Below, in pieces: positions 55,500 through 64,000 of a stretch of 64,000 nt of DNA (its first letter is position 1; every line of letters starts with the position of its first letter). Location of the stretch: contig NZ_CP006367.1 in NCBI RefSeq assembly GCF_001442755.1, positions 372,001-436,000 on the forward strand, in the 5' to 3' direction. The stretch comes from Aureimonas sp. AU20 (lineage in GTDB: Bacteria > Pseudomonadota > Alphaproteobacteria > Rhizobiales > Rhizobiaceae). The notes below the pieces were generated by a model. The model was not told the origin of the DNA. It saw only the letters and a list, made by a program, of their open reading frames with translations, and searched no databases. Made by a program: the position numbers and the translations under genes.

Positions 55500-55632
55500 C
55501 CGGGGTGGAGGGTGGTCGAGGACTTTCGCTGAGGGTGGGACGCGCGGCTTGCGGGAACGCAAGCCTTCGAGCGATCCCGATGCCCACGGCGAAACGATCC
55601 GGCCAGCCGCCCCGGAGGGTCCGTCGGGCGCT
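55500..55632 (+). repeat. Diverged intergenic repeat copy in the copA leader
   Basis: CGGGGTGGAGGGTGGTCGAG with GACTTTCG after it aligns with CGGGCGGAGGATGGTCGAGG (16905 onward), and ACGGCGAAACGATCCGGCCA aligns with the later part of that copy (16996 onward). It occupies most of the 208 bp between the candidate promoter and the copA start. Confidence 0.5.
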
Positions 55633-55658
55633 CCATCCCATCCGCCGGAACAGCTGCC

Positions 55659-58136
55659 ATGACCCAGACGCTCCCCACCCGCTCTCCCGCCGACTCGCTC
55701 GTCTTGCCCGTCGAAGGCATGAGCTGCGCCTCCTGCACGGGCCGGGTGGAGCGCGCGCTCGCGGCCGTGCCGGGCGTCTCGCAGGCTTCGGTCAATCTCG
55801 CGACCGGCGAGGCGACGGTTCGCTTTGCCGGCAAAGCTGATGCCGGGGTCGCCATCCGCGCGGTGGAGGAGGCCGGCTACGACGTGCCCCCGCGCCGCCT
55901 CGCCTTCACGGTCGAGGGCATGAGCTGCGCGTCCTGCACTGGGCGCGTGGAGCGCGCGCTCAACGCCGTGCTTGGCGTCTCGGAGGCGTCGGTCAATCTC
56001 GCGACGGGCGAGGCCCATGTCGCGGCCTCGCCGGCCGTCGGCCCGGACGATCTCGTCGCCGCGATCGAGGCGGCAGGCTACGACGCGCGCCTGCGGGACG
56101 ACACGCCGCCCACCGCGCGGCGGGACGAGGCGCGGGCGCGCAGCGAGGCCGAAACCCGCGCCCTCAAGCATCGCGCGCTTCTGGCGCTGGCGCTCGCCGC
56201 CCCGCTCTTCGTCCTGGAAATGGGCGGCCATCTCGTGCCCGCGCTTCATCATGCCGTCGCCGCCGGCATCGGGACGCAAACCAGCTGGCTCCTGCAATTC
56301 GGGCTTGCCAGCGTCATCCTCTTCGGCCCGGGTCTTCGCTTCTATCGAATCGGTCTGCCGCTCCTGTTCAAGGGCGCACCGGACATGAACTCTCTGGTCG
56401 CGATCGGCACGCTCGCCGCCTATTCCTATTCCGCCCTCGCAACCTTCGCCCCCACGCTTCTGCCGCCCGATGCCCGCCATGTCTATTTCGAGGCGGCGGC
56501 GGTGATCGTGGCGCTGGTGCTGCTCGGCCGCTGGATGGAGGCGCGCGCCAGGGGGCGCACGGGCGAGGCGATCCGCGCCCTCGCCCGTCTCCAGCCCACT
56601 GAAGCCGAGCGGATCGGGCCGGATGGAGCGCGCACGCGCGTTCCCGTTTTGCAGCTGCGCGCGGGAGATCGGGTCGCAATCCGCCCCGGCGAGCGGGTGC
56701 CGGCCGATGGCGCTGTGGAGGAAGGCGAAAGCTTCGTCGACGAGTCCATGCTGACCGGCGAGCCCGCGCCCGTCGCCAAGACGCCCGGCGCGCCGCTCAC
56801 CGGCGGCACGGTGAACGGCGCCGGCGCCCTGACCCTGCGGGTCGAGAAGACCGGCGCGGACACGGTTCTGTCGGGCATCCTGCGCATGGTGGAAGAGGCG
56901 CAGGGCGGCAAGCTGCCGATCCAGGCGCTGGTGGATCGGGTGACGCTGCGCTTCGTGCCGGCGGTGATCGCCGTCTCGCTTCTGACCTTCGCGCTGTGGA
57001 TGATCTTCGGCCCCGCCCCCGCCCTGCCCCAGGCGCTCAGCGCGGCGGTGGCGGTTCTCATCATCGCCTGCCCCTGCGCCATGGGTCTGGCGACGCCGAC
57101 CTCGATCCTGGTCGGAACAGGTCGCTCGGCGGCGCGCGGCATCCTGTTCCGGCGCGGCGAGGCGCTTCAGGCGCTGGCCGAGGTCCGGCTCGTCGCCTTC
57201 GACAAGACCGGCACGCTGACGCTCGGCCATCCCACGCTGGAGCGGATCGTCCCCGCCCCGGGCGTCAGCGAGAAGGACGCGCTGCGCTTTGCAGCCTCCG
57301 CCGAAGCGCGCTCGGAGCACCCGGTCGCCCACGCCCTGACGCAGGTCGCCACCGCTCAAGGTCTGGCGCTGGCGCCCGCCACCGCCGTCTCGGCCCTGCC
57401 GGGCCTTGGCCTTCGTGCCGAGGTCGAGGGGCGACGCGTCGAGATCGGCGCGGCGCGCTTCATGGCGACGCTCGGCCTTTCCACCTCCCGCTTCGACGCC
57501 GAGGCCGAGGCGCTGGCGGCCAGCGGCGCGACGCCCGTCTTTCTCGCGCTGGACGGCGTTCTGGCGGCACTCTTCTGCGTCAGCGATCCGCTGCGCGAGG
57601 ACGCGGCGGAGGCCGTCTCCGCCCTTCACCGTGCCGGGGTGAAGACCGCTCTTGTCAGCGGCGACGATCGGCGCACGGCGTCGAGCGTCGCGCGCCGGCT
57701 GGGAATCGACATCGTGGTCGCCGAGGTGCTGCCGGAGGGCAAGGTCGAGGCGGTGAAGCAGCTTCGGCGCGAGCACGGCCGCGTTCTCTTCGTCGGAGAC
57801 GGCATCAACGACGCGCCGGCTCTGGCCGTCGCCGATGTCGGCATGGCGATCGGTTCGGGAACGGATGTCGCGATCGAGGCGGCGGACGTGGTGCTCGTCG
57901 CGCCCTCGCCCGGCAACGTGCCCCGCGCGCTGGCCCTCTCGCGCTCCACCCTGCGCAACATCCGCCAGAATCTCGGCTGGGCCTTCGGCTACAACGTCAT
58001 CCTCATTCCGCTCGCCGCCGGCGCGCTCACCCCCGCTTTCGGCCTGTCGCTCTCGCCGGTCTGGGCAGCGGGCGCCATGGGCCTGTCGAGCACGCTGGTT
58101 CTTCTCAACGGCCTGCGCGCCGGGCGCGGGGCGTGA
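55659..58136 (+). CDS. copA: Copper-exporting P1B-type ATPase with two HMA domains
   Basis: 825 residues. Two N-terminal metal-binding domains with GMSCASC at residues 20-26 (Cys23, Cys26) and 87-93 (Cys90, Cys93), eight membrane segments, the CPC translocation motif (IIACPCAMGLATP), DESMLTGEP, phosphorylation motif AFDKTGTLT, HP motif SEHPVAHAL, GDGINDAPAL, and the late YNVILIPLAAG and MGLSSTLVLLN that mark Cu+ specificity. It exports Cu+ from cytosol to periplasm. Divergent HMA protein and CueR-like promoter support copper control. Confidence 0.96.
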   Translation: MTQTLPTRSPADSLVLPVEGMSCASCTGRVERALAAVPGVSQASVNLATGEATVRFAGKADAGVAIRAVEEAGYDVPPRRLAFTVEGMSCASCTGRVERALNAVLGVSEASVNLATGEAHVAASPAVGPDDLVAAIEAAGYDARLRDDTPPTARRDEARARSEAETRALKHRALLALALAAPLFVLEMGGHLVPALHHAVAAGIGTQTSWLLQFGLASVILFGPGLRFYRIGLPLLFKGAPDMNSLVAIGTLAAYSYSALATFAPTLLPPDARHVYFEAAAVIVALVLLGRWMEARARGRTGEAIRALARLQPTEAERIGPDGARTRVPVLQLRAGDRVAIRPGERVPADGAVEEGESFVDESMLTGEPAPVAKTPGAPLTGGTVNGAGALTLRVEKTGADTVLSGILRMVEEAQGGKLPIQALVDRVTLRFVPAVIAVSLLTFALWMIFGPAPALPQALSAAVAVLIIACPCAMGLATPTSILVGTGRSAARGILFRRGEALQALAEVRLVAFDKTGTLTLGHPTLERIVPAPGVSEKDALRFAASAEARSEHPVAHALTQVATAQGLALAPATAVSALPGLGLRAEVEGRRVEIGAARFMATLGLSTSRFDAEAEALAASGATPVFLALDGVLAALFCVSDPLREDAAEAVSALHRAGVKTALVSGDDRRTASSVARRLGIDIVVAEVLPEGKVEAVKQLRREHGRVLFVGDGINDAPALAVADVGMAIGSGTDVAIEAADVVLVAPSPGNVPRALALSRSTLRNIRQNLGWAFGYNVILIPLAAGALTPAFGLSLSPVWAAGAMGLSSTLVLLNGLRAGRGA

Positions 58137-58160
58137 GGTTTCACGTGAAACAGCGCCCGG

Positions 58161-58979
58161 TCAGTCCGCGCCCTCGTCGGGAATGGCGAGGATGTGGCCG
58201 CAGGCCTTGCAGTGCACGGCATCCGGCTCGTGCCGCTGCAGGGCACATTTCGGACAAGGGAAGAAGACCTTGTAGGGTTTGAACAGCGCCTGGGCGAGCC
58301 GCACGAAGAGCGAGATGCCGACGATCATGGTGACGATCGCCGTCAGCTTGCCCGCCGTGCCGGGCAGCGTGATGTCGCCGAAACCCGTGGTCGTCACGGT
58401 CGCGACCGTGAAGTAGAGCGCGTCGACATAGCCCTCCAGGCCCGAGCCGTCCTCGGCGAAGAACGTGTAGATGAAACCGGTGATGAGGAAGAGGCAGGTC
58501 AGGAGGTTGATCGAGGCGCGCCCGACATCCTCCCATTCCCGGTAGCCCCGCCGGCGCAGCGAGCGCCAGAACAGATCGTTCTTCGACAGGGTCCAGAGCC
58601 GCAGAATGCGCAGGAAGCCGAGATTGGCGAAGGTCAGCGGCGCCAGCAGCGTGGCGAGCACGACGAAGTCGACCCAGACCGTCGGCCGCAGGATCCAGGC
58701 TCGGAACGAGCGCGCCGCCAGCGCCCGCGCCGAAAGATCCACCGCCAGAAGCACGGCGATGGAATAGTCGATCCACAGAAAGCTCGGCCGCCCTTCCAGA
58801 ACGGGCGCGAAGATGAAGAACACGATGATCGCGAGATCGACCGTGCCCACCGCCCACTGAAACCGCTCCGCCCTCGGCTCGTCGCCGACATAGAGCGCCC
58901 GCAGCGTCTCGCGCCATTTCGCATGGCGGACGGACGGTTGCGGGCGGGCGGAAGGGCGTCGGGAAAGCGGCTTGTCCAT
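58161..58979 (-). CDS. Voltage-gated-type potassium channel with C-terminal zinc ribbon
   Basis: 272 residues. Segments S1-S4 at about 45-130 (S4-like LGFLRILRLWTL has few basic residues), S5 at 155-175, pore helix and selectivity filter TTTGFGD at 196-202, S6 at 212-235. This is a Kch/KvAP-type pore (one subunit of a tetramer). After S6, residues 241-262 form a rubredoxin-like knuckle: Cys242, Cys245, Cys257, Cys260 (CPKC-x11-CKAC), placed on the cytosolic side. Start at the ATG at 58979. The gene is convergent with copA, which ends 24 bp before this stop. Confidence 0.88.
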   Translation of the reverse strand: MDKPLSRRPSARPQPSVRHAKWRETLRALYVGDEPRAERFQWAVGTVDLAIIVFFIFAPVLEGRPSFLWIDYSIAVLLAVDLSARALAARSFRAWILRPTVWVDFVVLATLLAPLTFANLGFLRILRLWTLSKNDLFWRSLRRRGYREWEDVGRASINLLTCLFLITGFIYTFFAEDGSGLEGYVDALYFTVATVTTTGFGDITLPGTAGKLTAIVTMIVGISLFVRLAQALFKPYKVFFPCPKCALQRHEPDAVHCKACGHILAIPDEGAD

Positions 58980-59265
58980 GATGGGCGATGTAGCACTCCA
59001 AGAGCGCTTACGCAGGGCCGGCCGCGTCTTTGATCGGGCGGCCTTTCAAAGGGCGCGCCGACCTTGGTCGAGGCATCTACGAACCTTCTCGCCCAGGCCT
59101 CATTTTCACCGAAGCGTCACGGCCGTGACATCGGAACCCGTTAGCCGCTTTTCAAAACCCGCCGAGCCGTCTCGCCAAGGCGTTGCGACCGACTTCGATC
59201 TGTCTTCGCGCCAATGGTCCAAGGGCAATCGGTCGCGCAAGGCCAAGAGCGAAGGCACGAGGCGA

Positions 59266-59946
59266 ATGACCCTATCCAGCCCCAAGACCTTCGATCTGGT
59301 GATCTTCGATTGCGACGGCGTGCTGATCGACAGCCAGGCCATCCAGAACCGAGTGGACGCCGCCGAACTGAGCCGGTTAGGTTTCGAGGCAACGGCCGAC
59401 GATCTGGCCCACCGGTTCCTCGGCATGACGACCAAGGACGTTCAGGCTTATGTCGAAAGGGCTTTGGGGCGTCCCCTGCCGGAGGATTTCGAAGCTGCGC
59501 GAGACCGTTTGGTGGAAGCGGCCTATCGCACCGAATTGCGGGCCATGGCCGGCATTGCCGACTTGCTGGCGGAGTTCGAACTGCCGTTCTGCGTGGCATC
59601 CAACGCGCGCCTCGCCCCGCTGCAGCAGGTCTTGAACTTGACGGGCCTCTTGTCGTTCTTCGAACCGCATGTCTTCGGTGTCGATCTCGTGGCCCGTCCC
59701 AAACCGGCCCCCGACCTCTTTCTCCATGCAGCGGCCCAAATGGGCGTCGACCCCTCGCGATGTCTCGTCATTGAGGACAGCGAGACGGGCGTTCGGGCCG
59801 CGAAGGCCGCGGGGATGCCGGTCCTCGGTTTCCATGGCGGCGGCCATTGCTACCCCGGATACGAAGCGCGTCTGACCGAAGCGGGCGCATTCGCGACGTT
59901 CAAGCGCATGACCGAGTTGCCGACGTTTCTTCGCCTCTCGGCCTGA
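59266..59946 (+). CDS. HAD-superfamily phosphatase (beta-phosphoglucomutase-like)
   Basis: 226 residues. All four HAD motifs are present: DLVIFDCDGVLIDS (catalytic Asp pair), VASNAR, KPAPDLF (Lys) and VIEDSETGVRAAKAAGM. The cap is the alpha-helical C1 type, as in PGM-like and GPH-like phosphatases such as YieH/YfbT. It should be a Mg2+-dependent cytosolic sugar-phosphate phosphatase; the substrate is unknown. The ATG at 59266 was chosen because motif I begins ten residues later. Confidence 0.93.
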   Translation: MTLSSPKTFDLVIFDCDGVLIDSQAIQNRVDAAELSRLGFEATADDLAHRFLGMTTKDVQAYVERALGRPLPEDFEAARDRLVEAAYRTELRAMAGIADLLAEFELPFCVASNARLAPLQQVLNLTGLLSFFEPHVFGVDLVARPKPAPDLFLHAAAQMGVDPSRCLVIEDSETGVRAAKAAGMPVLGFHGGGHCYPGYEARLTEAGAFATFKRMTELPTFLRLSA

Positions 59947-60110
59947 GCATCGGTCCGGGGGAACCGGACGCGAACGGCAAAGGGGCCTGGCTTCCTAAAA
60001 GCCGCTCGGGCGAAAAACATGCCGATCGGATTCAGCGATCGCGGTCAGCCGATCGCCTGCGCGGATGATCGGTCGAACTCGGAACGGGTTGAAAGCTCCG
60101 CCCACCTCCC

Positions 60111-60830
60111 TCAAGGCACGATCCGCTGCCCGTCCCAGGCGAAGCAGCCGCCGCTGTCTTCCGGGGTGAGGCCGGCGAGGACGCGCAGGAGATGGCCGGC
60201 CGCCGTTGACGGCGAAACCGTGGGGGCGTTGCGGGCGAAGGGGGCGCTGAGGCCGGTTTCCACGGTGCCGGGATGCAGCGCGACGCAGAAGGCCTCCGGG
60301 TGCGTGCGTTTGAGTTCCAGGCTCAGCGTCTGGACGACCATGTTCAGCGCCGCCTTGGAGGCGCGGTAGCCGACCCAGCCGCCGAGCCGATTGTCGCCGA
60401 TCGACCCGACGCGGGCCGACAGCGCGGCGAAGGCCGCGCGCCCCTCGCGCGGCAGAAGCGGCAGCATGTGCTTGGCGACCAGCGCCGGGCCGGTGGCGTT
60501 CACCGCGAAGAGCCGCGCCAGCGCCTGGGGGTCGATCTGCCGCCAAGTCTTTTCCGGCTGGACGCCCTCGCCATGCAGAAGCCCGGTCGCGACCAGCACG
60601 AGATCGGGCGCCCCCGCCTCGGCAAGGCTCCGCGCCGCAGTGGCGATCGAGGCCTCGTCCAAGAGGTCGATCCGCCCGGCGCGGATCGCGGGATGCGCGG
60701 GCGCGGCGCCTGAGCGCGAAAAGGCCGAGACATCCGCCCCGCCCTCCGCAAGCGCCAGCGCCAGCGCGCCGCCGACCCCGCCCGAAGCGCCGATCACGAC
60801 GGCGCGGCGAAAAGGCGAGACGGCGCTCAC
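60111..60830 (-). CDS. Short-chain dehydrogenase/reductase
   Basis: About 239 residues. NAD(P)-binding AVVIGASGGVGGALALALAEG, NATGP, catalytic Ser in LSARVGS and YxxxK (GYRASKAAL) are present, with HPGTVETGLS near the end, as in CsgA-like classical SDRs. Substrate unknown. A GTG at 60830 puts the start four to six residues before the Rossmann strand; an ATG at 60881 adds 17 basic residues and is the alternative. No operon partner is evident. Confidence 0.88.
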   Translation of the reverse strand: MSAVSPFRRAVVIGASGGVGGALALALAEGGADVSAFSRSGAAPAHPAIRAGRIDLLDEASIATAARSLAEAGAPDLVLVATGLLHGEGVQPEKTWRQIDPQALARLFAVNATGPALVAKHMLPLLPREGRAAFAALSARVGSIGDNRLGGWVGYRASKAALNMVVQTLSLELKRTHPEAFCVALHPGTVETGLSAPFARNAPTVSPSTAAGHLLRVLAGLTPEDSGGCFAWDGQRIVP

Positions 60831-61032
60831 CCGCCGCGCCCTCGCCTTGCGGCCCGTTGCGGACGGCTGGCACGCCGGCATCCAGCGTAGCGACTGACGC
60901 TCGCTCCGGCCCGCCGCGCCAAGCCTTGCCGACCGGCCGCACCGCGCCGGTCGCCCGAGGCCGGCCGCCTCTGCGAAGCCGGTGCCGGGCCGAACGGTTG
61001 CACCCGACTGAGCGAAAGGCGCCCCAGCGCCG

Positions 61033-62064
61033 TCACCAGCGCGTCGGCTTCGGGTTGCGCTCGTCGAAATCCTTCTGGTGCCAGTAGGGATAGACCGGCT
61101 CGCGATGCGAAGCCTTGTCGAGGCGCTTCACCTGATCGGCCGAGAGGCTCCAGCCGACCGCGCCGAGATTCTGCTTGAGCTGTTCCTCGTTGCGCGCGCC
61201 GACAACGATGTTGCAGACGCCAGGGCGCTGGAGAAGCCAGTTCAGCGCCACCTGCGCGACGCTCTTGCCCGTCTCGGCCGCCACCGCGTCTAGCGCGTCC
61301 ACCACGTCGTAGACGGCCTCGTCCGACACGGGCGGGCCGCCCACCGCGCCGCCCGAGGCGATGCGCCCGTCCTTGCTCTGCTGGCCGCGACGGATCTTTC
61401 CGGTGAGCCGGCCCCAGCCGAGCGGGCTCCAGACCATGAGCCCGACGCCCTGGTCGAGCCCGAGCGGCATGAGCTCCCACTCGTAGTCGCGCCCGATCAG
61501 CGAATAGTAGCCCTGATAGGCGACATAGCGGGCGAGCCCATATTTCTCGGAGGTCGCGAGCGACTTCATCAGGTGCCAGCCCGAGAAGTTGGAGGCGCCG
61601 ATATAGGAGATCTTGCCGGCGGTGATAAGATCGTCCAGCGCCCGCAGCGTCTCGTCCACCGGCGTCGACGCGTCGAACCCGTGCATGAAATAGACGTCGA
61701 TATGGTCCGTCTCCAGCCGCTTGAGGCTGGCCTCGCAGGCGCGCACGAGATGGTGGCGCGACGAGCCGACTTCGTTCGGCCCCTCGCCGCTGCGGAAGGT
61801 CGCCTTGGTCGAGATCAGGACGCGCTCGCGCTTGCCCTTGAGCGCCTGGCCCAGCACCTCTTCCGAAACGCCGGCGGAATAAACGTCGGCCGTGTCGAAG
61901 AAGTTGACGCCGTGGTCGAGGCAGAGATCCACCATGCGGGACGCATCCGCCACGTCCGTGGCGCCCCAGCGCTGGAAGAACTCGTTCGACCCGCCGAAGG
62001 TGGCCGTGCCGAGGCTGAGAACGGGCACTTTCAGGCCGGATTGGCCGAACCGCCGATACTCCAT
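61033..62064 (-). CDS. Aldo/keto reductase
   Basis: 343 residues, the AKR12/YdbC-like length. Starts MEYRRFGQSGLKVPVLSLGT; catalytic tetrad visible as Asp in FFDTADVY, Tyr in the same motif, Lys in ISTKATF and His in YFMHGFD. SNFSGWHLMKSL and VVGARNEEQLKQNLGAVGW are family motifs. It reduces carbonyls with NADPH; substrate unknown. AAGGAG lies 8 bp before the ATG. Confidence 0.94.
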   Translation of the reverse strand: MEYRRFGQSGLKVPVLSLGTATFGGSNEFFQRWGATDVADASRMVDLCLDHGVNFFDTADVYSAGVSEEVLGQALKGKRERVLISTKATFRSGEGPNEVGSSRHHLVRACEASLKRLETDHIDVYFMHGFDASTPVDETLRALDDLITAGKISYIGASNFSGWHLMKSLATSEKYGLARYVAYQGYYSLIGRDYEWELMPLGLDQGVGLMVWSPLGWGRLTGKIRRGQQSKDGRIASGGAVGGPPVSDEAVYDVVDALDAVAAETGKSVAQVALNWLLQRPGVCNIVVGARNEEQLKQNLGAVGWSLSADQVKRLDKASHREPVYPYWHQKDFDERNPKPTRW

Positions 62065-62638
62065 GGGATGGGCTCCTTGTCAGCGGCTTAAGCCGGGCCT
62101 CGCCCGCCGCCATCCGCTCTATTAGAAGGCCGACTTAGCGCCTGGCGGGGTGCGGGGAAGGGCGGGCGCGGGTTAGAAACGCGGCTTGGCGGAGATGAGG
62201 ACGAAGCCGCCTCGGGAGGAAATCTGCCGCATAGTTTGGCCCGGTGTCTCGTCGTCGGAAGCAGAGCTTCCGGCTCCTGAGCGACGTTCCCCATCAAGCG
62301 ATCACCTTGAATGATGCTAAGGCCTGAGAACAGGTAAACCCTCCGCTGGCGGGGCAACCTTTTCGTCCGCTCGGCAACTGTCACACGCCTGAATTGTTCG
62401 CCGATGTTTCTGTTTGTGATCGCAAATGTCGCGCTTCCACTCCGTAGCCTGAGGCGCAGGCCTTGACTTCACGCACGTTCTCACACACCCCTGACGCGAA
62501 ATTTCGTCCGATCCACTGACCAGCGACACTGAGCTTTCGAGAGTTGCCTTCGGCGTGGCGAACACGGCGGCGCGGCTTCGCAGGCTCGTGTGCGAGAGCG
62601 CGCCGAGACCGATGACCCCACACAATCCGACGACGGGA
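62065..62638. other. 574-bp stretch without a supported gene
   Basis: Between divergent genes. Short open frames occur on both strands but without ribosome-binding sites or homology. The 62350-62500 part is lower in G+C and probably holds the promoter of the lipoprotein pair. Confidence 0.4.
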
Positions 62639-62980
62639 ATGAAGAGCTTCAAAGCGGCCTTGGCGGTGAGCGGCCTCATGCTTCTTGGCGGCTGCGTAAG
62701 CGCCACGCAATATGCCGCGACCTCGGAGGCCTTGAAGGGCAGCCCGGCTCTTCGGCGCGACGGGGTCGAGAGCTGCATCAAGCGCAATCGCGTCACGCCC
62801 GCGCAGAAGGATCTCATGCGCAAGCTGATGAATCTCGCGCCGGGCAGCAATGTCGACCGGGTCGCCTGCGAGCGGCTGATCGGCGGCATAGCGTCGGGCA
62901 GGCTCACCCATGAGGACTACCGGAACACGGTAACGGGCCACGTGACCCCGCAGGTCATCCGCGTTCTTCAGGCCCGGTAG
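62639..62980 (+). CDS. Small lipoprotein, unknown function (paralogue 1)
   Basis: 113 residues with a lipoprotein signal AVSGLMLLGGC (lipidated Cys19). The mature part has one internal Cys pair candidate (Cys46, Cys77) and the motif ASGRLTHEDYRNTV. It is paralogous to the next gene: both share LMLLGGC, QYAA/DYAA-SEA, SPAL, and a G-R-(L/M)-T-(H/Y)-(E/D)-D stretch. No known domain. Probably anchored to the inner or outer membrane. Confidence 0.75.
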   Translation: MKSFKAALAVSGLMLLGGCVSATQYAATSEALKGSPALRRDGVESCIKRNRVTPAQKDLMRKLMNLAPGSNVDRVACERLIGGIASGRLTHEDYRNTVTGHVTPQVIRVLQAR

Positions 62981-63035
62981 ACTCCGGCCAGGGCATTCCG
63001 ATGCCGACCGACCGCGAAAGAATAGGACGAGAACG

Positions 63036-63395
63036 ATGAGCCTTCCGCGACCCCTCCTGCCGACCATGGCGGTGGGATGCCTCATGCTGCTCGGCGGCTG
63101 CACGACCTCCACGGACTACGCGGCCGCCTCGGAAGCGATGCGCAACAGCCCCGCGCTTCTGGCCGACCGGATCGACGCCTGCACCAAGTCCTATCGTGCC
63201 TCGCCGGCCGAAACGAACAGCCTGCGCCAGGAAATGAAGCTTCCCGTCGGAACGAGCGAGGCGACCGTCGCCTCGACGGCCTGCTGGCGGGGCCTCACCG
63301 CCATCGCGCAAGGCCGCATGACCTATGACGACTTCATGACGCTGTTCACGGAAATGCCCAGGCCGATCGTCTACCGCGTCATACAAGGTCGCTGA
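63036..63395 (+). CDS. Small lipoprotein, unknown function (paralogue 2)
   Basis: 119 residues, signal and lipobox TMAVGCLMLLGGC (Cys22), related along its whole length to the preceding protein, including the C-terminal RPIVYRVIQGR. AGGACGA precedes the ATG at 63036. The 55-bp gap suggests co-transcription. Unknown function. Confidence 0.78.
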   Translation: MSLPRPLLPTMAVGCLMLLGGCTTSTDYAAASEAMRNSPALLADRIDACTKSYRASPAETNSLRQEMKLPVGTSEATVASTACWRGLTAIAQGRMTYDDFMTLFTEMPRPIVYRVIQGR

Positions 63396-63542
63396 GGGCG
63401 CGGCACATCCATCAAGACGTTTTCGCCACGTGGCGGGGACGGCCACCTTGCCCTCCCCGCCGCTTGAAAACCTGCAAGGTCAGGGGAAGGGCTCCGTGAA
63501 ACAGACGGGGCCGCCGCCACGCCGCAGCCCTCCGCTTCAACC

Positions 63543-64000
63543 TCACACCTCGGATTCGAGGCTTTCCAGCACCACGTTGTCGTTGGTGTAGATGCAGATC
63601 TCGCCCGCGATCTTCATCGCCCGGCGCGCGATCTCCTCGGCGCCGAAATCTGTCTCGGCCAGGGCGCGCGCCGCCGCAAGGGCGTAGTTGCCGCCCGAGC
63701 CGATCGCCATCACGCCGTTCTCGGGCTCCAAGACGTCGCCATTGCCGGTCAGCGTCAGCGTCACCTGCCGGTCCGCCACGATCATCATCGCCTCCAGCCG
63801 CCGGAGATAGCGATCCGTGCGCCAGTCCTTGGCCAGTTCCACACAGGCGCGCGTCAGCTGGTCGGGATATTGCTCGAGCTTCGCCTCCAGCCGCTCCAGA
63901 AGCGTGAACGCGTCCGCCGTCGCGCCCGCGAAGCCCGCGATCACCTGCCCGTTCTTGCCGAGCCGGCGCACCTTCTTCGCGTTGCCCTTCATCACCGTGT
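63543..64000 (-). CDS. hslV: ATP-dependent protease peptidase subunit HslV, 5' end outside window
   Basis: 152 residues visible. [60 protein letters not shown] and [27 protein letters not shown] are HslV sequence; the N-terminal catalytic Thr and about 35 residues lie beyond the edge. HslV is the proteolytic ring that works with the HslU ATPase (gene not in the window). Confidence 0.95.
   Translation of the reverse strand, partial: TVMKGNAKKVRRLGKNGQVIAGFAGATADAFTLLERLEAKLEQYPDQLTRACVELAKDWRTDRYLRRLEAMMIVADRQVTLTLTGNGDVLEPENGVMAIGSGGNYALAAARALAETDFGAEEIARRAMKIAGEICIYTNDNVVLESLESEV

Noticed and set aside
55479-57776. 765-codon frame antisense to copA
   Set aside because: Shadow of GC-rich coding; no recognisable domain and low-complexity composition.

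Overview
The window is about 64 kb of GC-rich (roughly two-thirds G+C) chromosomal DNA, almost certainly from an alphaproteobacterium of the order Hyphomicrobiales (Rhizobiales). Signs of this are a class II EPSP synthase gene followed by cmk and rpsA with a divergent FYDLN-acid (TIGR02300-type) gene, an HslV gene, and a complete rhizobial-style hydroxyproline catabolic cluster. An Aurantimonas/Aureimonas-like organism is my best guess, but that is inference. No transposase, integrase, phage gene, plasmid origin or CRISPR array is visible. The window opens inside a diguanylate cyclase gene and closes inside hslV.

Layout. 0-5 kb: GGDEF protein, htpG and a LacI-type regulator. 5-13 kb: a TonB-dependent siderophore-type receptor behind a long perfect palindrome, facing a five-gene ABC operon (metallophosphoesterase, ATPase, two permeases, binding protein) that resembles the Ugp glycerol-3-phosphate system. 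13-20 kb: ilvD, then a binding protein / fused permease / ATPase set of the Fe(III)-phosphonate importer type. Its genes are split by about 0.9 kb of diverged inverted repeats and have PhoB-box-like sites upstream of the binding-protein and ATPase genes. 20-24 kb: a secreted 39-residue-repeat protein, a chemoreceptor and tRNA-Ala(GGC). 24-30 kb: core genes (FYDLN acid protein, aroA, cmk, rpsA). 30-37 kb: two related LuxR-type HTH proteins, a GNAT enzyme, a 5'-truncated DMT transporter, an OmpA-like lipoprotein, a gamma-glutamylcyclotransferase-like protein and an MFS exporter. 37-39 kb: AidB-like acyl-CoA dehydrogenase.

38.9-50.6 kb is the most coherent system: uptake and catabolism of hydroxyprolines. 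An amino-acid ABC transporter, a FAD D-amino-acid dehydrogenase, a Cys/Cys 4-hydroxyproline epimerase, a single-chain aconitase X (cis-3-hydroxyproline dehydratase type) and a Ser/Thr variant of the proline racemase fold form one minus-strand operon. A pyrroline-2-carboxylate reductase, a DapA-type deaminase, a GntR/FCD regulator and a Dabb-domain protein lie alongside. Together they can convert trans-4-, trans-3- and cis-3-hydroxyproline; the terminal 2-oxoglutarate semialdehyde dehydrogenase is not in the window.

50.6-64 kb: FadD-type acyl-CoA ligase, M20 amidohydrolase, gamma-carbonic anhydrase, copper export (small HMA protein and CopA behind a CueR/HmrR-like promoter), a K+ channel with a C-terminal zinc ribbon, HAD phosphatase, SDR, aldo-keto reductase, two tandem paralogous lipoproteins and hslV. 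A family of diverged intergenic repeats recurs at 16.6-17.3, 21.1, 33.35, 53.8-54.4 and 55.5 kb. One copy abuts the truncated transporter and another lies between the copper promoter and copA.
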